Counted from the first letter of the stretch, positions 45,176 through 55,177 are shown. The stretch: 64,000 nucleotides of DNA from Kangiella sp. (GCA_028284185.1 JANQSG010000015.1:87543-151542), one strand, 5' to 3'. Translations and numbers: made by a program. The notes: generated by a model not told the origin, from the sequence alone.

Positions 45176-48100
45176 TGAAACAAATTCTTATTTCTAGTTT
45201 ATTTGCTGGAGCAGTTTTATTGGCTGCTAATCCGGTTTATGCAAAACCGATTGATTATGGTACCACGCCTAAAGATATTGCTATCGCTAATAAAGACAGC
45301 ATTGTTTATTGGTTAACCAAGCGTGGTGAATTATCAGCTAATGCTTCTGAACATGAGAAGCGGTTGGCTTTTGAACAGTATGTTACCAAAGCTGCCAAGA
45401 TAGCAACCATTTTGCCGCCAGTGGTGGCCAAACAATATAATGAGTTGCAACGTAATTTTGAGCAAAAAAGTGCCAAACACCTGCATAAAAACGCTGCTAA
45501 TAAAACGGTAAAAATATTAACGGTTTTAATCGATTTTCCCGATTTAAAATATAACAACAATGGGTTGACCAGCAGTGATACGCCTATGTATTACAGTGAT
45601 TATAATATCGCTCATTACAAAGATTTAATGTTTTCTCAAACTGGATATGCAGGCCCCAGTGGACAAAACCTGATATCCGGTTATCAGTATTATCAGGCTG
45701 AGTCTGGTGGTACTTTTAGTTTTACAGGTGAGGTTTACAACTGGGTAACGGCTGATAATAACGCTGCTCATTACGGTGGCAATGATACTAACAATAATGA
45801 TCGGGATAAAGACCCTGTAGCGTTAATTAAAGAAGCGGTTACTAAAGCGGTTCAAGCCAATAATATTAATTTAGCGGATTATGATATTGAAGACCCTTAT
45901 GATCTGGATGGTGATGGTAATGTTGATGAGCCTGACGGCCTGATTGACCATGTTTCGGTGTTTCACTCTAGTATGGGTGAAGAAGCTGGTGGCGGTAAAC
46001 TTGGTGACGATGCTATTTGGTCGCATAGATTTTTTGTTGATGGGCAACAGGGTGGTTACACAATCCCAGGAACTAATAAAAAATTATTTGGTTATGTGAT
46101 TCAACCAATCGATGCTGCTGCAGGCGTGGTAGTTCATGAATTTGGCCATGATCTAGGCTTACCGGATTTATATGATCTTAATGGTAATCGCTCAGATAAT
46201 ACTGCTGGCTCACCGGTTGGTCGCTGGTCGGTAATGTCTGGTGGTTCCTGGGTAGGCAGTATCCCTGGAACTGAGCCCAGTAGCTTTAGCCCTTATGGCA
46301 GAGCTTTCTTGCAGGCAACCTATGGCGGTAATTGGGTTAGTGAGCAAACTTATACCTTAGAGCAAGTCACCGCCGGTATTAATAATATTGATTTAGTACA
46401 TGCCGCAAACCATACCGGTTTAAATCAAATTAAAGTTGAATTGCCAGAACCACTGATTGAATTTACCAAACCTTATACTGGCTCTTATCAATACTATTCC
46501 GATCAAGGTCACTTGATGACAAATAGTCTGCAGTTTGAGCAAAGCTTGCCTAATAGCACAGATTTAAAGTTAAGCATGAAGGCGCATTGGGATATAGAGC
46601 TGGATTATGACTATGTGCAGGTGTTGGTCAATGATACAGCTATTGCGGGCAATCACACAAAAGTAAATAATCAGTATCATGCTTCAGTTAAAAATTTCAT
46701 TACCGATAAGTCTAAAAATATTACGGGCGCTGAAGGCACTTTAGGCTGGCTTGACTTAAATTTTGACTTAACTGCTTACGCCGGTCAAAGTGTTACCATT
46801 AAGATTCAATATGTTACCGATCCGAATACTGGGGGCTATGGTTTTGTTGCTGATGATATTCAGATTCTGGATAAAAGTACAAACATCTATAGTGATGGCG
46901 CTGAAGCAGCGAATAGCGTGCAACTGAATGGTTTTTTACGAGTAACCAACCAAAAGCCAGGTAAAAGTCAGCACTACTGGCTGCAATTAAGAAGCTTCAC
47001 TGAGCAGGATGCAGGCCTTAATTCAAGTAACTATAGCCCTGGAGTTTTAGTTTGGTTCGGTGACTCTAATACACCGGATAATAACTCTAGTGAGCATCCT
47101 GGAAAAGGGTTAGTGGGTGTTGTTGATGCTGATCAGGGTGAGATTAAAAATGGTGCCAATATGGTTTCAACATCTTCGTTGATCCGTGATGCGGCATTTA
47201 GTTTATATGGGCAAAGAGCCTCTAATGGTGATAATGATTTGACTCCTAAGTCAGTGTTTAACGATACCGATGATTATTCCTTCTCGGCTCAGCCAGAATC
47301 CGGCGTTGTTTTGCCAAAACATGGCTTTAAAATAGAAATCCTGAATCAGGCTACTAGCAGCGAAACAGCGACTTTAAAAATTTCATCAGTACCTTTAGTG
47401 TTAACAGCAGCGTTTGCTTCTGAAATTGATTTTAGAACCGTATCTTTTAGCAATAATACTGCTGGCGGTGCTCCTGCCTATAGTTATGCCTGGGATTTTG
47501 GGGATGGTTCAAGTAGCACAGAAGCTAGTCCTGTTCACACCTACGCAACGAGTGGTAATTATCAGGTGACACTAACGGTAACTGATGCAGATAGCACCGT
47601 GAGTAATACTCAAAAATTCATTAGTATTGCTGAGCAGTTAGCAGTAGGTATTAGTGAAACCATTAATGGCGCATCAGTTAGTGCTACTGCTAATGTTACT
47701 GGTGGGGTAGCGGACTTTAGCTATGTTTGGGATTTTGGAGATGGCACCACTGTGAGTACGAGTCAAGCAGACCATACCTATCCAAAATCAGGTCAATATA
47801 CCCTTAGTTTGACAGTAACCAGTGCTGACAAGCAAAAAGCAACTACTACTAAGGCTGTTAATGTGGTGGTTCCGCTGGAGGCTGCCTTTACTTCTAGCAG
47901 AACCAACTTAACTGTAACATTTAATAGCCAAATTTCAGGTGGCGATGGGTCTTACAGTTACGCCTGGGACTTTGGCGATGGTTCTAGTAGCACTCAGGCT
48001 AATCCTAATCATTCTTATTCTTCTGCGGGTACTTACACGGTTGAACTGGAAGTTACAGACGGTACTGGTGTCAAAAAAACGACAAGTCAAAGTATTACTG

Positions 48101-48213
48101 TGAGTGAACCTCCACCGCCACCATCACCACCTTCTAGCGGCGGAGGCGGTGGAAGCTTTGGTTTGTTTGGAATTTTATTATTGGGACTCTTTGGTATAAG
48201 AAGAAAAAAATAA
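45175..48213 (+). CDS. Secreted M6-family metalloprotease with PKD repeats and GlyGly-CTERM tail
   Basis: This 1012-residue secreted protease begins with a signal peptide (ISSLFAGAVLLAANPVYA). The M6 (immune inhibitor A-like) catalytic site VVHEFGHDLGLPDLYD lies at about residues 320-335. A MAM-like beta domain follows around 430-570. Three PKD domains (YSYAWDFGDGSSST and variants) occupy about 745-985. The tail has a Pro/Gly-rich linker, a hydrophobic helix and RRKK, the GlyGly-CTERM signal known to be processed by rhombosortases and typical of type II-secreted surface enzymes. The rhombosortase itself is not in the window. Confidence 0.92.
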   Translation: MKQILISSLFAGAVLLAANPVYAKPIDYGTTPKDIAIANKDSIVYWLTKRGELSANASEHEKRLAFEQYVTKAAKIATILPPVVAKQYNELQRNFEQKSAKHLHKNAANKTVKILTVLIDFPDLKYNNNGLTSSDTPMYYSDYNIAHYKDLMFSQTGYAGPSGQNLISGYQYYQAESGGTFSFTGEVYNWVTADNNAAHYGGNDTNNNDRDKDPVALIKEAVTKAVQANNINLADYDIEDPYDLDGDGNVDEPDGLIDHVSVFHSSMGEEAGGGKLGDDAIWSHRFFVDGQQGGYTIPGTNKKLFGYVIQPIDAAAGVVVHEFGHDLGLPDLYDLNGNRSDNTAGSPVGRWSVMSGGSWVGSIPGTEPSSFSPYGRAFLQATYGGNWVSEQTYTLEQVTAGINNIDLVHAANHTGLNQIKVELPEPLIEFTKPYTGSYQYYSDQGHLMTNSLQFEQSLPNSTDLKLSMKAHWDIELDYDYVQVLVNDTAIAGNHTKVNNQYHASVKNFITDKSKNITGAEGTLGWLDLNFDLTAYAGQSVTIKIQYVTDPNTGGYGFVADDIQILDKSTNIYSDGAEAANSVQLNGFLRVTNQKPGKSQHYWLQLRSFTEQDAGLNSSNYSPGVLVWFGDSNTPDNNSSEHPGKGLVGVVDADQGEIKNGANMVSTSSLIRDAAFSLYGQRASNGDNDLTPKSVFNDTDDYSFSAQPESGVVLPKHGFKIEILNQATSSETATLKISSVPLVLTAAFASEIDFRTVSFSNNTAGGAPAYSYAWDFGDGSSSTEASPVHTYATSGNYQVTLTVTDADSTVSNTQKFISIAEQLAVGISETINGASVSATANVTGGVADFSYVWDFGDGTTVSTSQADHTYPKSGQYTLSLTVTSADKQKATTTKAVNVVVPLEAAFTSSRTNLTVTFNSQISGGDGSYSYAWDFGDGSSSTQANPNHSYSSAGTYTVELEVTDGTGVKKTTSQSITVSEPPPPPSPPSSGGGGGSFGLFGILLLGLFGIRRKK

Positions 48214-48233
48214 TTTAAAGGTCATTTAAAATT

Positions 48234-48270
48234 AAGCCGTAACTTTGCAGTTTGCAATTACGGCTTTTTT
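48234..48270 (+). terminator. Rho-independent terminator after the M6 protease
   Basis: AAGCCGTAA (48234-48242) pairs with TTACGGCTT (48258-48266), with TTGCA/TGCAA extending the stem inside. A run of seven T follows. Confidence 0.88.
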
Positions 48271-48327
48271 TATGCATTGGGGAAATGTTGTTTAATGAAA
48301 CTTACTTGGTCAAAAAAGTACACTATA

Positions 48328-49170
48328 TTAATCGTCATGAATTAAATCTTGAAAATCATTTCGATAGCTTTTGAGTTTTTTGATAAAGCGTTTTTGTTGT
48401 TTTTTCGTTATAGTTTGATAAAGTTTTAACGCATAATTTTTTTCCAGTTGGGCATTAAATTCAATTCGCGATTTTAATTCAGGTTTCTGCAAGGATCTGG
48501 GTTCCAGAATTAGTTCTTTAATGGTTTGTTTGCCTTCAGGGGTTTGACGTTGACGAAGCGCATAGTCCATTGATAGTCGCCATAAGTTGCCATATTCAAA
48601 GCGCAACTCGGCAGTTGGTTGCATATCATTAACCCATTGTTTAATAAGATTTTTTTGCTCTTTAGTTAATCTTCCAACCCACTCTTTATAACCATCTTCA
48701 ATATTTTTCCGAACTTTTTTCAAGCGTTTTTCAGGCTTGGTCTTTTTAAATTTTTGCAGTTGCTTGTTAGCTTCATCATTAATATTGCGCATTAGTTCAT
48801 CAATTTGTTTTTCCTTAAGCTGGCTGATTTGCTCAATGATTTGGGGGGATAGTTCGGTGGCGATAGTGCGATAAAAATCAATAAAGGAGTCGCGATAGTT
48901 GTCATAGTTTTGTGCTATGCCATTATGTTCAATGTCATAGATTAAACTATCAATCAGTTCTACGTAACGGGGAAGCTGAGTGCTACGATGCCATTGTAAT
49001 TTTTCGCGCACCAGGGCTTCAAGTCGATCTTCTTGTTTACTGCTCAGTTCAACAAAATCATCTACTTGCCAACTAACTAACCAGTCTAAGCGGTTATACC
49101 AGAATTTTAAGCCGCAAGATTGTAGGAAGAAAATTGCACTGAAAATGATAAGCAAGCGTTTAATTGACAT
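48328..49170 (-). CDS. DUF6279-family lipoprotein
   Basis: The 280-residue protein has a lipobox (FFLQSC, Cys19) followed by GLKFWYNRLDWLVSWQVDDFVEL, the recognisable start of DUF6279 lipoproteins. The rest is helical, rich in Lys, Gln and Glu. The function is unknown; the family is widespread in Gammaproteobacteria as a periplasmic helical lipoprotein. It stands alone, upstream of and co-oriented with nothing obvious, and is convergent with the M6 gene. Confidence 0.85.
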   Translation of the reverse strand: MSIKRLLIIFSAIFFLQSCGLKFWYNRLDWLVSWQVDDFVELSSKQEDRLEALVREKLQWHRSTQLPRYVELIDSLIYDIEHNGIAQNYDNYRDSFIDFYRTIATELSPQIIEQISQLKEKQIDELMRNINDEANKQLQKFKKTKPEKRLKKVRKNIEDGYKEWVGRLTKEQKNLIKQWVNDMQPTAELRFEYGNLWRLSMDYALRQRQTPEGKQTIKELILEPRSLQKPELKSRIEFNAQLEKNYALKLYQTITKKQQKRFIKKLKSYRNDFQDLIHDD

Positions 49171-49254
49171 AGATAATTAAAATTATTCTTAATTATTAAA
49201 TAGGCAATTAAAGTAGCTTTAAGTTCCTTTAAGGTATTGTAAGTGATTATGGAC

Positions 49255-49283
49255 ATAAAAAAGCCCTGAATTATCAAGGCTTT
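49255..49283 (-). terminator. Terminator of fklB (minus strand)
   Basis: Read on the minus strand, AAAGCCTTGA pairs with TCAGGGCTTT (one G-U) across a four-base loop. It is followed by a run of T residues. It lies 13 bp after the fklB stop. Confidence 0.85.
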
Positions 49284-49295
49284 ATATGGTTTGGC

Positions 49296-49916
49296 TTAGG
49301 CCACTATATCCAGTAGCTCAATATCAAATACCAGCGCCTGATAAGGACCTATATCGCCACCAGCACCTTGCGCGCCATAGGCTAAGTCGTAAGGAATATA
49401 CAGTTTCCACTTTGAGCCAACGGGCATTAATTGAAGTGCTTCCGTCCAACCTTTGATTACGCCACCCACAGGAAATTCGGCGGGTTGGCCGCGACGATAA
49501 GAGCTATCAAACTCTTTACCATTGATTAAAGTACCGGCATAGTGGGTTTTTACAGTGGATGTGGCGGTTGGAATTTCTCCCGAACCTGTTTCGATGACTT
49601 CGTATTGCAAACCACTGTCTAATACGGTGACCTCATCCCTTTTTGCATTCTCGGCTAAAAAAGCCTCGCCTTCTGCGGCATATTGTTTAGCATCTTCCGC
49701 TTGTTTGGCTTGCAAACGTTGCTGGATCTCCTGGAACGCCGTGTTGATTTCATTGCCATCAACTTGTGGTGCCTGTCGGTTGAAGGCATCTTGAATACCT
49801 GCAACGAGTGCGTCTAAAGTGACGCCTTCAAAGGCGCCATAAGCTTGTTGGCCCATTTGTAAGCCAATTCCGTAGGAGGCTTTAGCTTCGGTGCTTGAAA
49901 AATCAGGATTGGACAT
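49296..49916 (-). CDS. fklB: FKBP-type peptidyl-prolyl isomerase FklB
   Basis: The 206-residue protein has an N-terminal helical dimerisation domain (ASYGIGLQMGQQAYGAFEGV) and a C-terminal FKBP domain. The FKBP domain shows VKTHYAGTLINGKEFDSSYRRGQPAEFPVG, VIKGWTEALQLMPVGSKWKLYIP and YGAQGAGGDIGPYQALVFDIELL. There is no signal peptide, so it is the cytoplasmic FklB type rather than periplasmic FkpA. Confidence 0.93.
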   Translation of the reverse strand: MSNPDFSSTEAKASYGIGLQMGQQAYGAFEGVTLDALVAGIQDAFNRQAPQVDGNEINTAFQEIQQRLQAKQAEDAKQYAAEGEAFLAENAKRDEVTVLDSGLQYEVIETGSGEIPTATSTVKTHYAGTLINGKEFDSSYRRGQPAEFPVGGVIKGWTEALQLMPVGSKWKLYIPYDLAYGAQGAGGDIGPYQALVFDIELLDIVA

Positions 49917-50100
49917 GGTTTTTATTACCGGGTTTATGTATGAGCAGTTGATATGGGGTTGTTTGGCTAGAATTAAAGCCTGCCAAAATAATTAGACTTA
50001 TTGGCTGCTTTTAAATCCAACTTTATATGGCGAGTGAACAGAATTTTAGCGATAATGCAGCCTGGTTTTATTCTAATAACTAAAAGAGCTTTTGTTTTCT

Positions 50101-51006
50101 ATGTGGTTTCGCAATTGTCATATCTATAAATTAAGTCAGAGCTTTGATGAATCAGCCGAATCTTTAGTCTCAAAACTGGAAGCCAAGCGTTTTAGCGCTG
50201 CTTCTCGTCAGGATACTGAGTCATTAGGCTGGGTTTCACCATTGGATCGCCATTTGGAACTATTGGTACATACAGCTAATGGCTGCCATTTGTTGTGTAT
50301 GCGCAAGGAGCAAAAGGTGATACCTGCCAGTATGGTTAAAGAAACCCTGGACGAGCGGGTAAAAACCATTGAGGACAATGAAGGGCGCAAAGTTTATGGC
50401 AAGGAAAAAACAGCACTTAAGGACGATATTTTAAGCCTGTTAAAACCCAAAGCCTTAAGCAAGTCCAGTCATATTTTTGGCTATATTGATCCCAGAAATG
50501 AATTGTTGATCATTAATACTGGCTCAAATTCAGTGGCCGATACTTTTCTGCAATTGCTAATAGATTCTTTGGGTTCGCTGGGCGCGGTTAAGTTAATGGG
50601 TGAAGAAAATCCTTCAGCCATTATGAACCAATGGCTATTAACCGGTTTGCCGCAAGGTTGGCGACTTACTGGCCAATATGAGCTAAAAGATCCGCAGGAT
50701 GATCGTCTGGCTAAATTTAAAGATAATGAAACCGCTAATCAGTTGATTAATGAATTATTAGAAGATGGTTATTGGATTAAAAAGCTTGGTATTGATTACA
50801 AAGATCAATTTAATGCTATTATCCAAGATGATTTGCAAGTTAAAGGTCTTAAGTTTGTCGAAGAGTTAATCAATGAAAACGACGATATTGATAATTCAGA
50901 GCAGTATGCCCGGTTTGATGCGGATTTTGTATTAATGACACAGACTTTAGCTGAGTTTGTAGCAGAGTTAGTGAAACATTTTAAAGTAAATATTGAAAAG
51001 GAATAG
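50101..51006 (+). CDS. rdgC: Recombination-associated protein RdgC
   Basis: RdgC forms a DNA-binding ring that limits RecA activity. The start MWFRNCHIYKLSQ and the segment LGWVSPLDRHLELLVHTANG match the family, and the length of 301 residues is typical. I place the start at ATG 50101; a TTG at 50092 would add three residues but sits only 3 nt from AAGAG. The next gene starts 2 bp after the stop with its ribosome-binding site inside rdgC. Confidence 0.92.
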   Translation: MWFRNCHIYKLSQSFDESAESLVSKLEAKRFSAASRQDTESLGWVSPLDRHLELLVHTANGCHLLCMRKEQKVIPASMVKETLDERVKTIEDNEGRKVYGKEKTALKDDILSLLKPKALSKSSHIFGYIDPRNELLIINTGSNSVADTFLQLLIDSLGSLGAVKLMGEENPSAIMNQWLLTGLPQGWRLTGQYELKDPQDDRLAKFKDNETANQLINELLEDGYWIKKLGIDYKDQFNAIIQDDLQVKGLKFVEELINENDDIDNSEQYARFDADFVLMTQTLAEFVAELVKHFKVNIEKE

Positions 51007-51008
51007 AT

Positions 51009-52439
51009 GTGCCTGAAACTAATAAAGAGCAAAGTTTAAGTACTCAGCAGAAAGCCTTAAGCGTTAACCTGGATAACAGCCAGTATGGCACTATTGTTGA
51101 GATTGGCGCTGGGCAGGAAGTAGCGCGTCAGTTTTTCTCGGCAGGAGCAGCGGCTGGCACTGTGGCTAAAACCATGTCGGCTTATGATATGCAAGTCAGC
51201 GATGATATCTATGGTAAGGCAGGGCGCTATGTGAGCCGCGAACGCCTAGAGCAAATGCTAAGCCATGAATATGAGCTGTTGCATAAACGTTTGGGTGAGG
51301 TGCGTGCACCAGAAACTCGGTATTTTAGCTATGCCGCGACGGTAACTGCTAAAAGTTATAGTCAAAAAAATGAATGTCATGGCTGGATTGGCTTAAAGGT
51401 TCAGTTGGAGTCACACGCTGAACCCAGCGAAATCATTATGCACGTTCGTATGCGGGACGATAGCAACCATGAACAGTCTGAAGCTTTGGGTATTTTTGGC
51501 GTCAATGTAATTTATGGTGCTTTTAATTATCATCAGGAGCCTAAGCGTTTTATTGAATCTTTATTGGATAATTTGGTTGACGGCTTTGGTCAAAAGCGGA
51601 TTGAGGTGGACTTAATTCATTTTTCAGGCAAGCAGTTTGCATCAGTCGAAAATCGTTTGATGAACTTGCACCTGGTTCGTTCCTGGTGCTGTCGTGCGGT
51701 GATGTTCGATGCACAAGGTAAGTCAGAAGTTCCGGGAAGCTTATTGCGCAAAAAAGATGTAATGGTAATTCGAGGCTCTTTTAAACCGCCGACCAAAGTG
51801 CACCTGGATATGACAGAAGCAGCGTTGCAGCAATTTTTAAAAGAAGACGGGGTAGAACCTGAAAAGGTCTGTACTGTGGCAGAAATCACTATGGCCGAAT
51901 TGGCTACTGATGGTGAGGATAGTGATGCCAGTTTCTTGGCGCGGGTTGATTTGCTAAATAAGCTTGGTTATAACGTTTTGATTTCGGATTACCTACGCTT
52001 TTTCCGTTTACGCTCCTGGATGCGCCGCTACACCCAGAACAATATTGGTATTGTTTTAAGTATTTTAGATTTTGATCAGCTGTTCAATGAAAAATATTAC
52101 GATGGGCTTGAAGGTGGCTTCCTTGAAGCTATGGGAAAATTGTTTTCTGGTGCTACTCATGTTTATGTGTATCCGACGCGTCGAGATGGCAACTTAATTA
52201 CCCTGGATAATGTTAGAGTATCAGAAAACAGCAAGTTTTTATTAAAGCACTTAATCGAAAATAAATTGCTCGTGGCTACTGAAACCTGGAATGATGAAAA
52301 TCTGCACATATCTGCTCGCAACATTGCTCAGGAAATTCCGCTAGGTCAAGGCGAATGGGAAAAACAACTTCCCGAGGCTATTCGTGATGAAATTAAAGAC
52401 AGGTGCATGTTTGGTTATTGTGAATTACCAGAGCAATAA
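51009..52439 (+). CDS. Conserved uncharacterised 476-aa protein
   Basis: The sequence contains a very conserved start, NLDNSQYGTIVEIGAGQEVA then FFSAGAAAGTVAKTMSAYDM. I recall similar proteins in Bacteroidetes, Cyanobacteria and other Proteobacteria, labelled in databases as a TonB-dependent receptor or a nicotinate-nucleotide adenylyltransferase. Neither label is supported: there is no signal peptide, beta-barrel pattern or HxGH motif. It appears cytoplasmic. GTG 51009 has AAGGA 6 nt upstream. Coupling to rdgC may hint at nucleic-acid work, but that is speculation. Confidence 0.85.
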   Translation: MPETNKEQSLSTQQKALSVNLDNSQYGTIVEIGAGQEVARQFFSAGAAAGTVAKTMSAYDMQVSDDIYGKAGRYVSRERLEQMLSHEYELLHKRLGEVRAPETRYFSYAATVTAKSYSQKNECHGWIGLKVQLESHAEPSEIIMHVRMRDDSNHEQSEALGIFGVNVIYGAFNYHQEPKRFIESLLDNLVDGFGQKRIEVDLIHFSGKQFASVENRLMNLHLVRSWCCRAVMFDAQGKSEVPGSLLRKKDVMVIRGSFKPPTKVHLDMTEAALQQFLKEDGVEPEKVCTVAEITMAELATDGEDSDASFLARVDLLNKLGYNVLISDYLRFFRLRSWMRRYTQNNIGIVLSILDFDQLFNEKYYDGLEGGFLEAMGKLFSGATHVYVYPTRRDGNLITLDNVRVSENSKFLLKHLIENKLLVATETWNDENLHISARNIAQEIPLGQGEWEKQLPEAIRDEIKDRCMFGYCELPEQ

Positions 52440-52453
52440 GTCGTTTACTAAAA

Positions 52454-52930
52454 ATGGTTTGTCCTTGCCAAAATAAATCTGATGAAAAGGCTAAAGCTTA
52501 TAGTGATTGCTGTGAGCCATTACATTTAGGTTTAATTAAAACAGTTACAGCTGAACAATTGATGCGCTCCCGCTACAGTGCTTTTTATTTAGGGTTAGGC
52601 CAATATATTTATAATACTCACTACCCTGGTTTTCGTGGTAATGCAAACGTTGAAGATTATCAGGCAAGCGCGGAAAATACTACTTGGTGTCGACTGGAAA
52701 TCCTCAATAGCCAAACCACAGGAAATGCAGGAATCGTAGAGTTTAAAGCTTACTTTATAGAGAAAGACAAACTACATTGTTTACACGAAATTTCAAACTT
52801 TGTTTTAGATAATGAGCAATGGTTTTATACCGATGGTAATTATCAACCAAAAAAAGTGGAAAAAATTTATAGAAACGATCCTTGCCCTTGTCAAAGTGGC
52901 TTAAAAGCAAAGAAGTGTCATTTGGCATAA
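52454..52930 (+). CDS. YchJ-like SEC-C motif protein (UPF0225)
   Basis: The 158-residue protein has Cys-rich SEC-C motifs at both ends, CPCQNKSDEKAKAYSDCC at the start and DPCPCQSGLKAKKCHLA at the end. The family core RSRYSAFYLGLGQYIYNTHYP lies between them. This is the domain order of E. coli YchJ. SEC-C motifs bind zinc, and the biological role is unknown. It follows the 476-aa gene by 14 bp. Confidence 0.9.
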   Translation: MVCPCQNKSDEKAKAYSDCCEPLHLGLIKTVTAEQLMRSRYSAFYLGLGQYIYNTHYPGFRGNANVEDYQASAENTTWCRLEILNSQTTGNAGIVEFKAYFIEKDKLHCLHEISNFVLDNEQWFYTDGNYQPKKVEKIYRNDPCPCQSGLKAKKCHLA

Positions 52931-53009
52931 ACGTCAGTCTTAGCTAAACCTTTTGCTCCTTTTAGGCATCTAATATATGGTAGATTAATAAAAATAAGCT
53001 AGGGTAAAA

Positions 53010-53855
53010 ATGATTAAATTAGAATCTATTTCAAAGCGCTTTGATGCTGTTCAGGCGGTAGATAACCTTTCTTTTACTATTGATCGTGGCGAAATTTTTG
53101 GCCTGCTTGGCCCTAATGGCGCTGGCAAAAGCACCTCAATTGCCATCATGTGTGGCCTGGTCTCTGCTGATAGTGGTAAGGTTGAATTGGAAGGTTTAAC
53201 TCCAACGACCATAAAAGCCAGGAAAAAAATTGGCCTTATCCCTCAATCCATTGCCTTATATGAAGAATTAACAGCGTTGGATAATCTTAATTTCTTTGCG
53301 GACTTATACAATATGGATAAGGAGCTTAAAGATCAACGTATTAACTGGTCATTGGAGTTTGTAAATTTACAGGATCGAGCTAAAGATACGGTTAAAGGGT
53401 TTTCAGGTGGTATGAAAAGACGTTTAAATCTGGCGGCATCTTTATTGCACGATCCGGATTATATTTTTATGGATGAACCGACCGCCGGCGTTGACCCCCA
53501 ATCGAGAAATAAATTATTTGATAGTGTTTTAGAGCTTAAAGAATTTGGCAAAACCATCGTTTATACCACTCATTATATGGAAGAAGCGGAAAAATTGTGC
53601 GATAGAGTAGCTATTGTTGATCAAGGCAAATTAATGGCTTTGGATACGGTTGATGGTCTGATCCGGGCGTATGGTGGTGAAAGCCAGGTGACTGTACAAA
53701 CGAATCAGGGGCTAGAGCAATTTGAATCTACAAATCCAGCGAAAGACTTGGTTAAGGTGCTACAAGATTCCGTACAGCTTGAAGACGTTACCGTCAGGCG
53801 TCCTGATTTGGAAAGGGTATTTTTAAATCTTACTGGCCGCCAACTGCGAGATTAG
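53010..53855 (+). CDS. ABC transporter ATP-binding protein (ABC-2 export type)
   Basis: The 281-residue ATPase has Walker A GPNGAGKST (residues 34-42), the Q-loop in GLIPQSIALYEELT, the signature FSGGMKRRLNLA, Walker B DYIFMDEPTAGVDP and the H-loop His in YTTHYMEE. It belongs to the NatA/CcmA-like group of drug or ion exporters. The permease starts 8 bp after its stop, so the two form one transporter operon. The substrate is unknown. Confidence 0.93.
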   Translation: MIKLESISKRFDAVQAVDNLSFTIDRGEIFGLLGPNGAGKSTSIAIMCGLVSADSGKVELEGLTPTTIKARKKIGLIPQSIALYEELTALDNLNFFADLYNMDKELKDQRINWSLEFVNLQDRAKDTVKGFSGGMKRRLNLAASLLHDPDYIFMDEPTAGVDPQSRNKLFDSVLELKEFGKTIVYTTHYMEEAEKLCDRVAIVDQGKLMALDTVDGLIRAYGGESQVTVQTNQGLEQFESTNPAKDLVKVLQDSVQLEDVTVRRPDLERVFLNLTGRQLRD

Positions 53856-53863
53856 GGAGAAGT

Positions 53864-55177
53864 ATGATGTTAAAACCGATAATTGCCTTAATGAAAAAAG
53901 ACATCAAGCTTTTATTCAAAGATAAGATGGCGGTGTTTTTTACCTTTATTTTCCCGTTAATTTTTGCATTTTTCTTTGGTTCAATTTTTTCTGGCGGCGG
54001 TGGTGCCAGTAAAGGCATGAAGATTGCTGTTGCTGATTTGGATCAAACCACTAATTCTGAGTATTTTGTTGAACAGTTACAAAAAGCTGATGAATTCAGA
54101 GTTGAAATCCTGAGTGAGTCAGCCGCTCGCGAGTCGGTACGAAAAGGAAAAAAGGTCGCTTTTATTATCCTACCAGAAGGCTTTGGTGAGGATTATGCTG
54201 GCTTATTTAGTGGCAATCCTCCTGAATTGTTAGTTGGTCTTGATCCTGCACGTAAAGCCGAAGCTGGTTATTTGCAGGGTTCTTTAATGAAGCTTGGGAT
54301 AGGGCGCTTTGAGAAAGCTTTTGGCGATACTGAGGAAATGATCCAACAACTCGACGATTCGATTGCCAGTGTGCAAAACAGTGATGATATTCCAGAGGAT
54401 TGGAAAGCCTTGCTTAAGGATTATTTGCCGAAAATGAAGGACCTAACCCAAAAAGAACTGGATAAACAAAAAGCCAGTGGTGAACAGAGTTCTGGTTTTA
54501 GTTTTGGCGGAGAGGATGGTGATAATCCTATGATGCCGCTAAAAATAACGCAGCAGGAGGTTAGTGTACAAAAATCCGGGCCACGCAATGCCTTTGCCAT
54601 CACTATACCGCAAGGCGTCATTTGGGCCATTATGGGCTGTGTTATTGGTTTTGCGGTAAGTTTGGTACAGGAAAAAACTCTAGGCACAGTCAACCGTCTG
54701 GCCGTTGCGCCTATTTCTCGGACACAAATTCTGGCAGGTAAAGCACTGGGCTGCTTTTTAGCACAAGCTCTGGTGGTGACGCTATTATTTGCGATTGCTT
54801 ATTTTATTTTAAAAGTAGAATTTAATTTGCTTAAATTATTGATGGCTGTGGCAGCGGTTGGGGTTTGTTTTGTTGGCGTGATGATGTTTTTTGCTTCACT
54901 GGCCAAAACGGAACGCTCGGTTGCCGGCTTAACCAATGCTTTCTTAGTGATTATGGGTATGATCGGCGGTGCTATGATTCCACTATTTGTTATGCCTGGC
55001 TGGATGCAATCCATTAGCCATATCAGTCCGGTTAAATGGTCTATTTTGGCCATTGAGGGAGCCATTTGGCGTGACTTTAGTTATACAGAAATGCTTCAGC
55101 CTATAGCTATTTTATTAGTGGTTGGCCTTATAACCTTCTTCCTGGGCACAAGAATGTTGAAGCTCGAAGAAGCATAA
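53864..55177 (+). CDS. ABC-2 type permease
   Basis: The 437-residue permease has the ABC2_membrane_3-type plan: one N-terminal helix (about 22-42), a large extracytoplasmic domain (about 43-245) and five C-terminal helices. The element AVAPISRTQILAGKALGCF follows the second helix, as is usual. GGGAGA lies just upstream; ATG 53864 or ATG 53867 may be used. It pairs with the preceding ATPase. Confidence 0.92.
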   Translation: MMLKPIIALMKKDIKLLFKDKMAVFFTFIFPLIFAFFFGSIFSGGGGASKGMKIAVADLDQTTNSEYFVEQLQKADEFRVEILSESAARESVRKGKKVAFIILPEGFGEDYAGLFSGNPPELLVGLDPARKAEAGYLQGSLMKLGIGRFEKAFGDTEEMIQQLDDSIASVQNSDDIPEDWKALLKDYLPKMKDLTQKELDKQKASGEQSSGFSFGGEDGDNPMMPLKITQQEVSVQKSGPRNAFAITIPQGVIWAIMGCVIGFAVSLVQEKTLGTVNRLAVAPISRTQILAGKALGCFLAQALVVTLLFAIAYFILKVEFNLLKLLMAVAAVGVCFVGVMMFFASLAKTERSVAGLTNAFLVIMGMIGGAMIPLFVMPGWMQSISHISPVKWSILAIEGAIWRDFSYTEMLQPIAILLVVGLITFFLGTRMLKLEEA

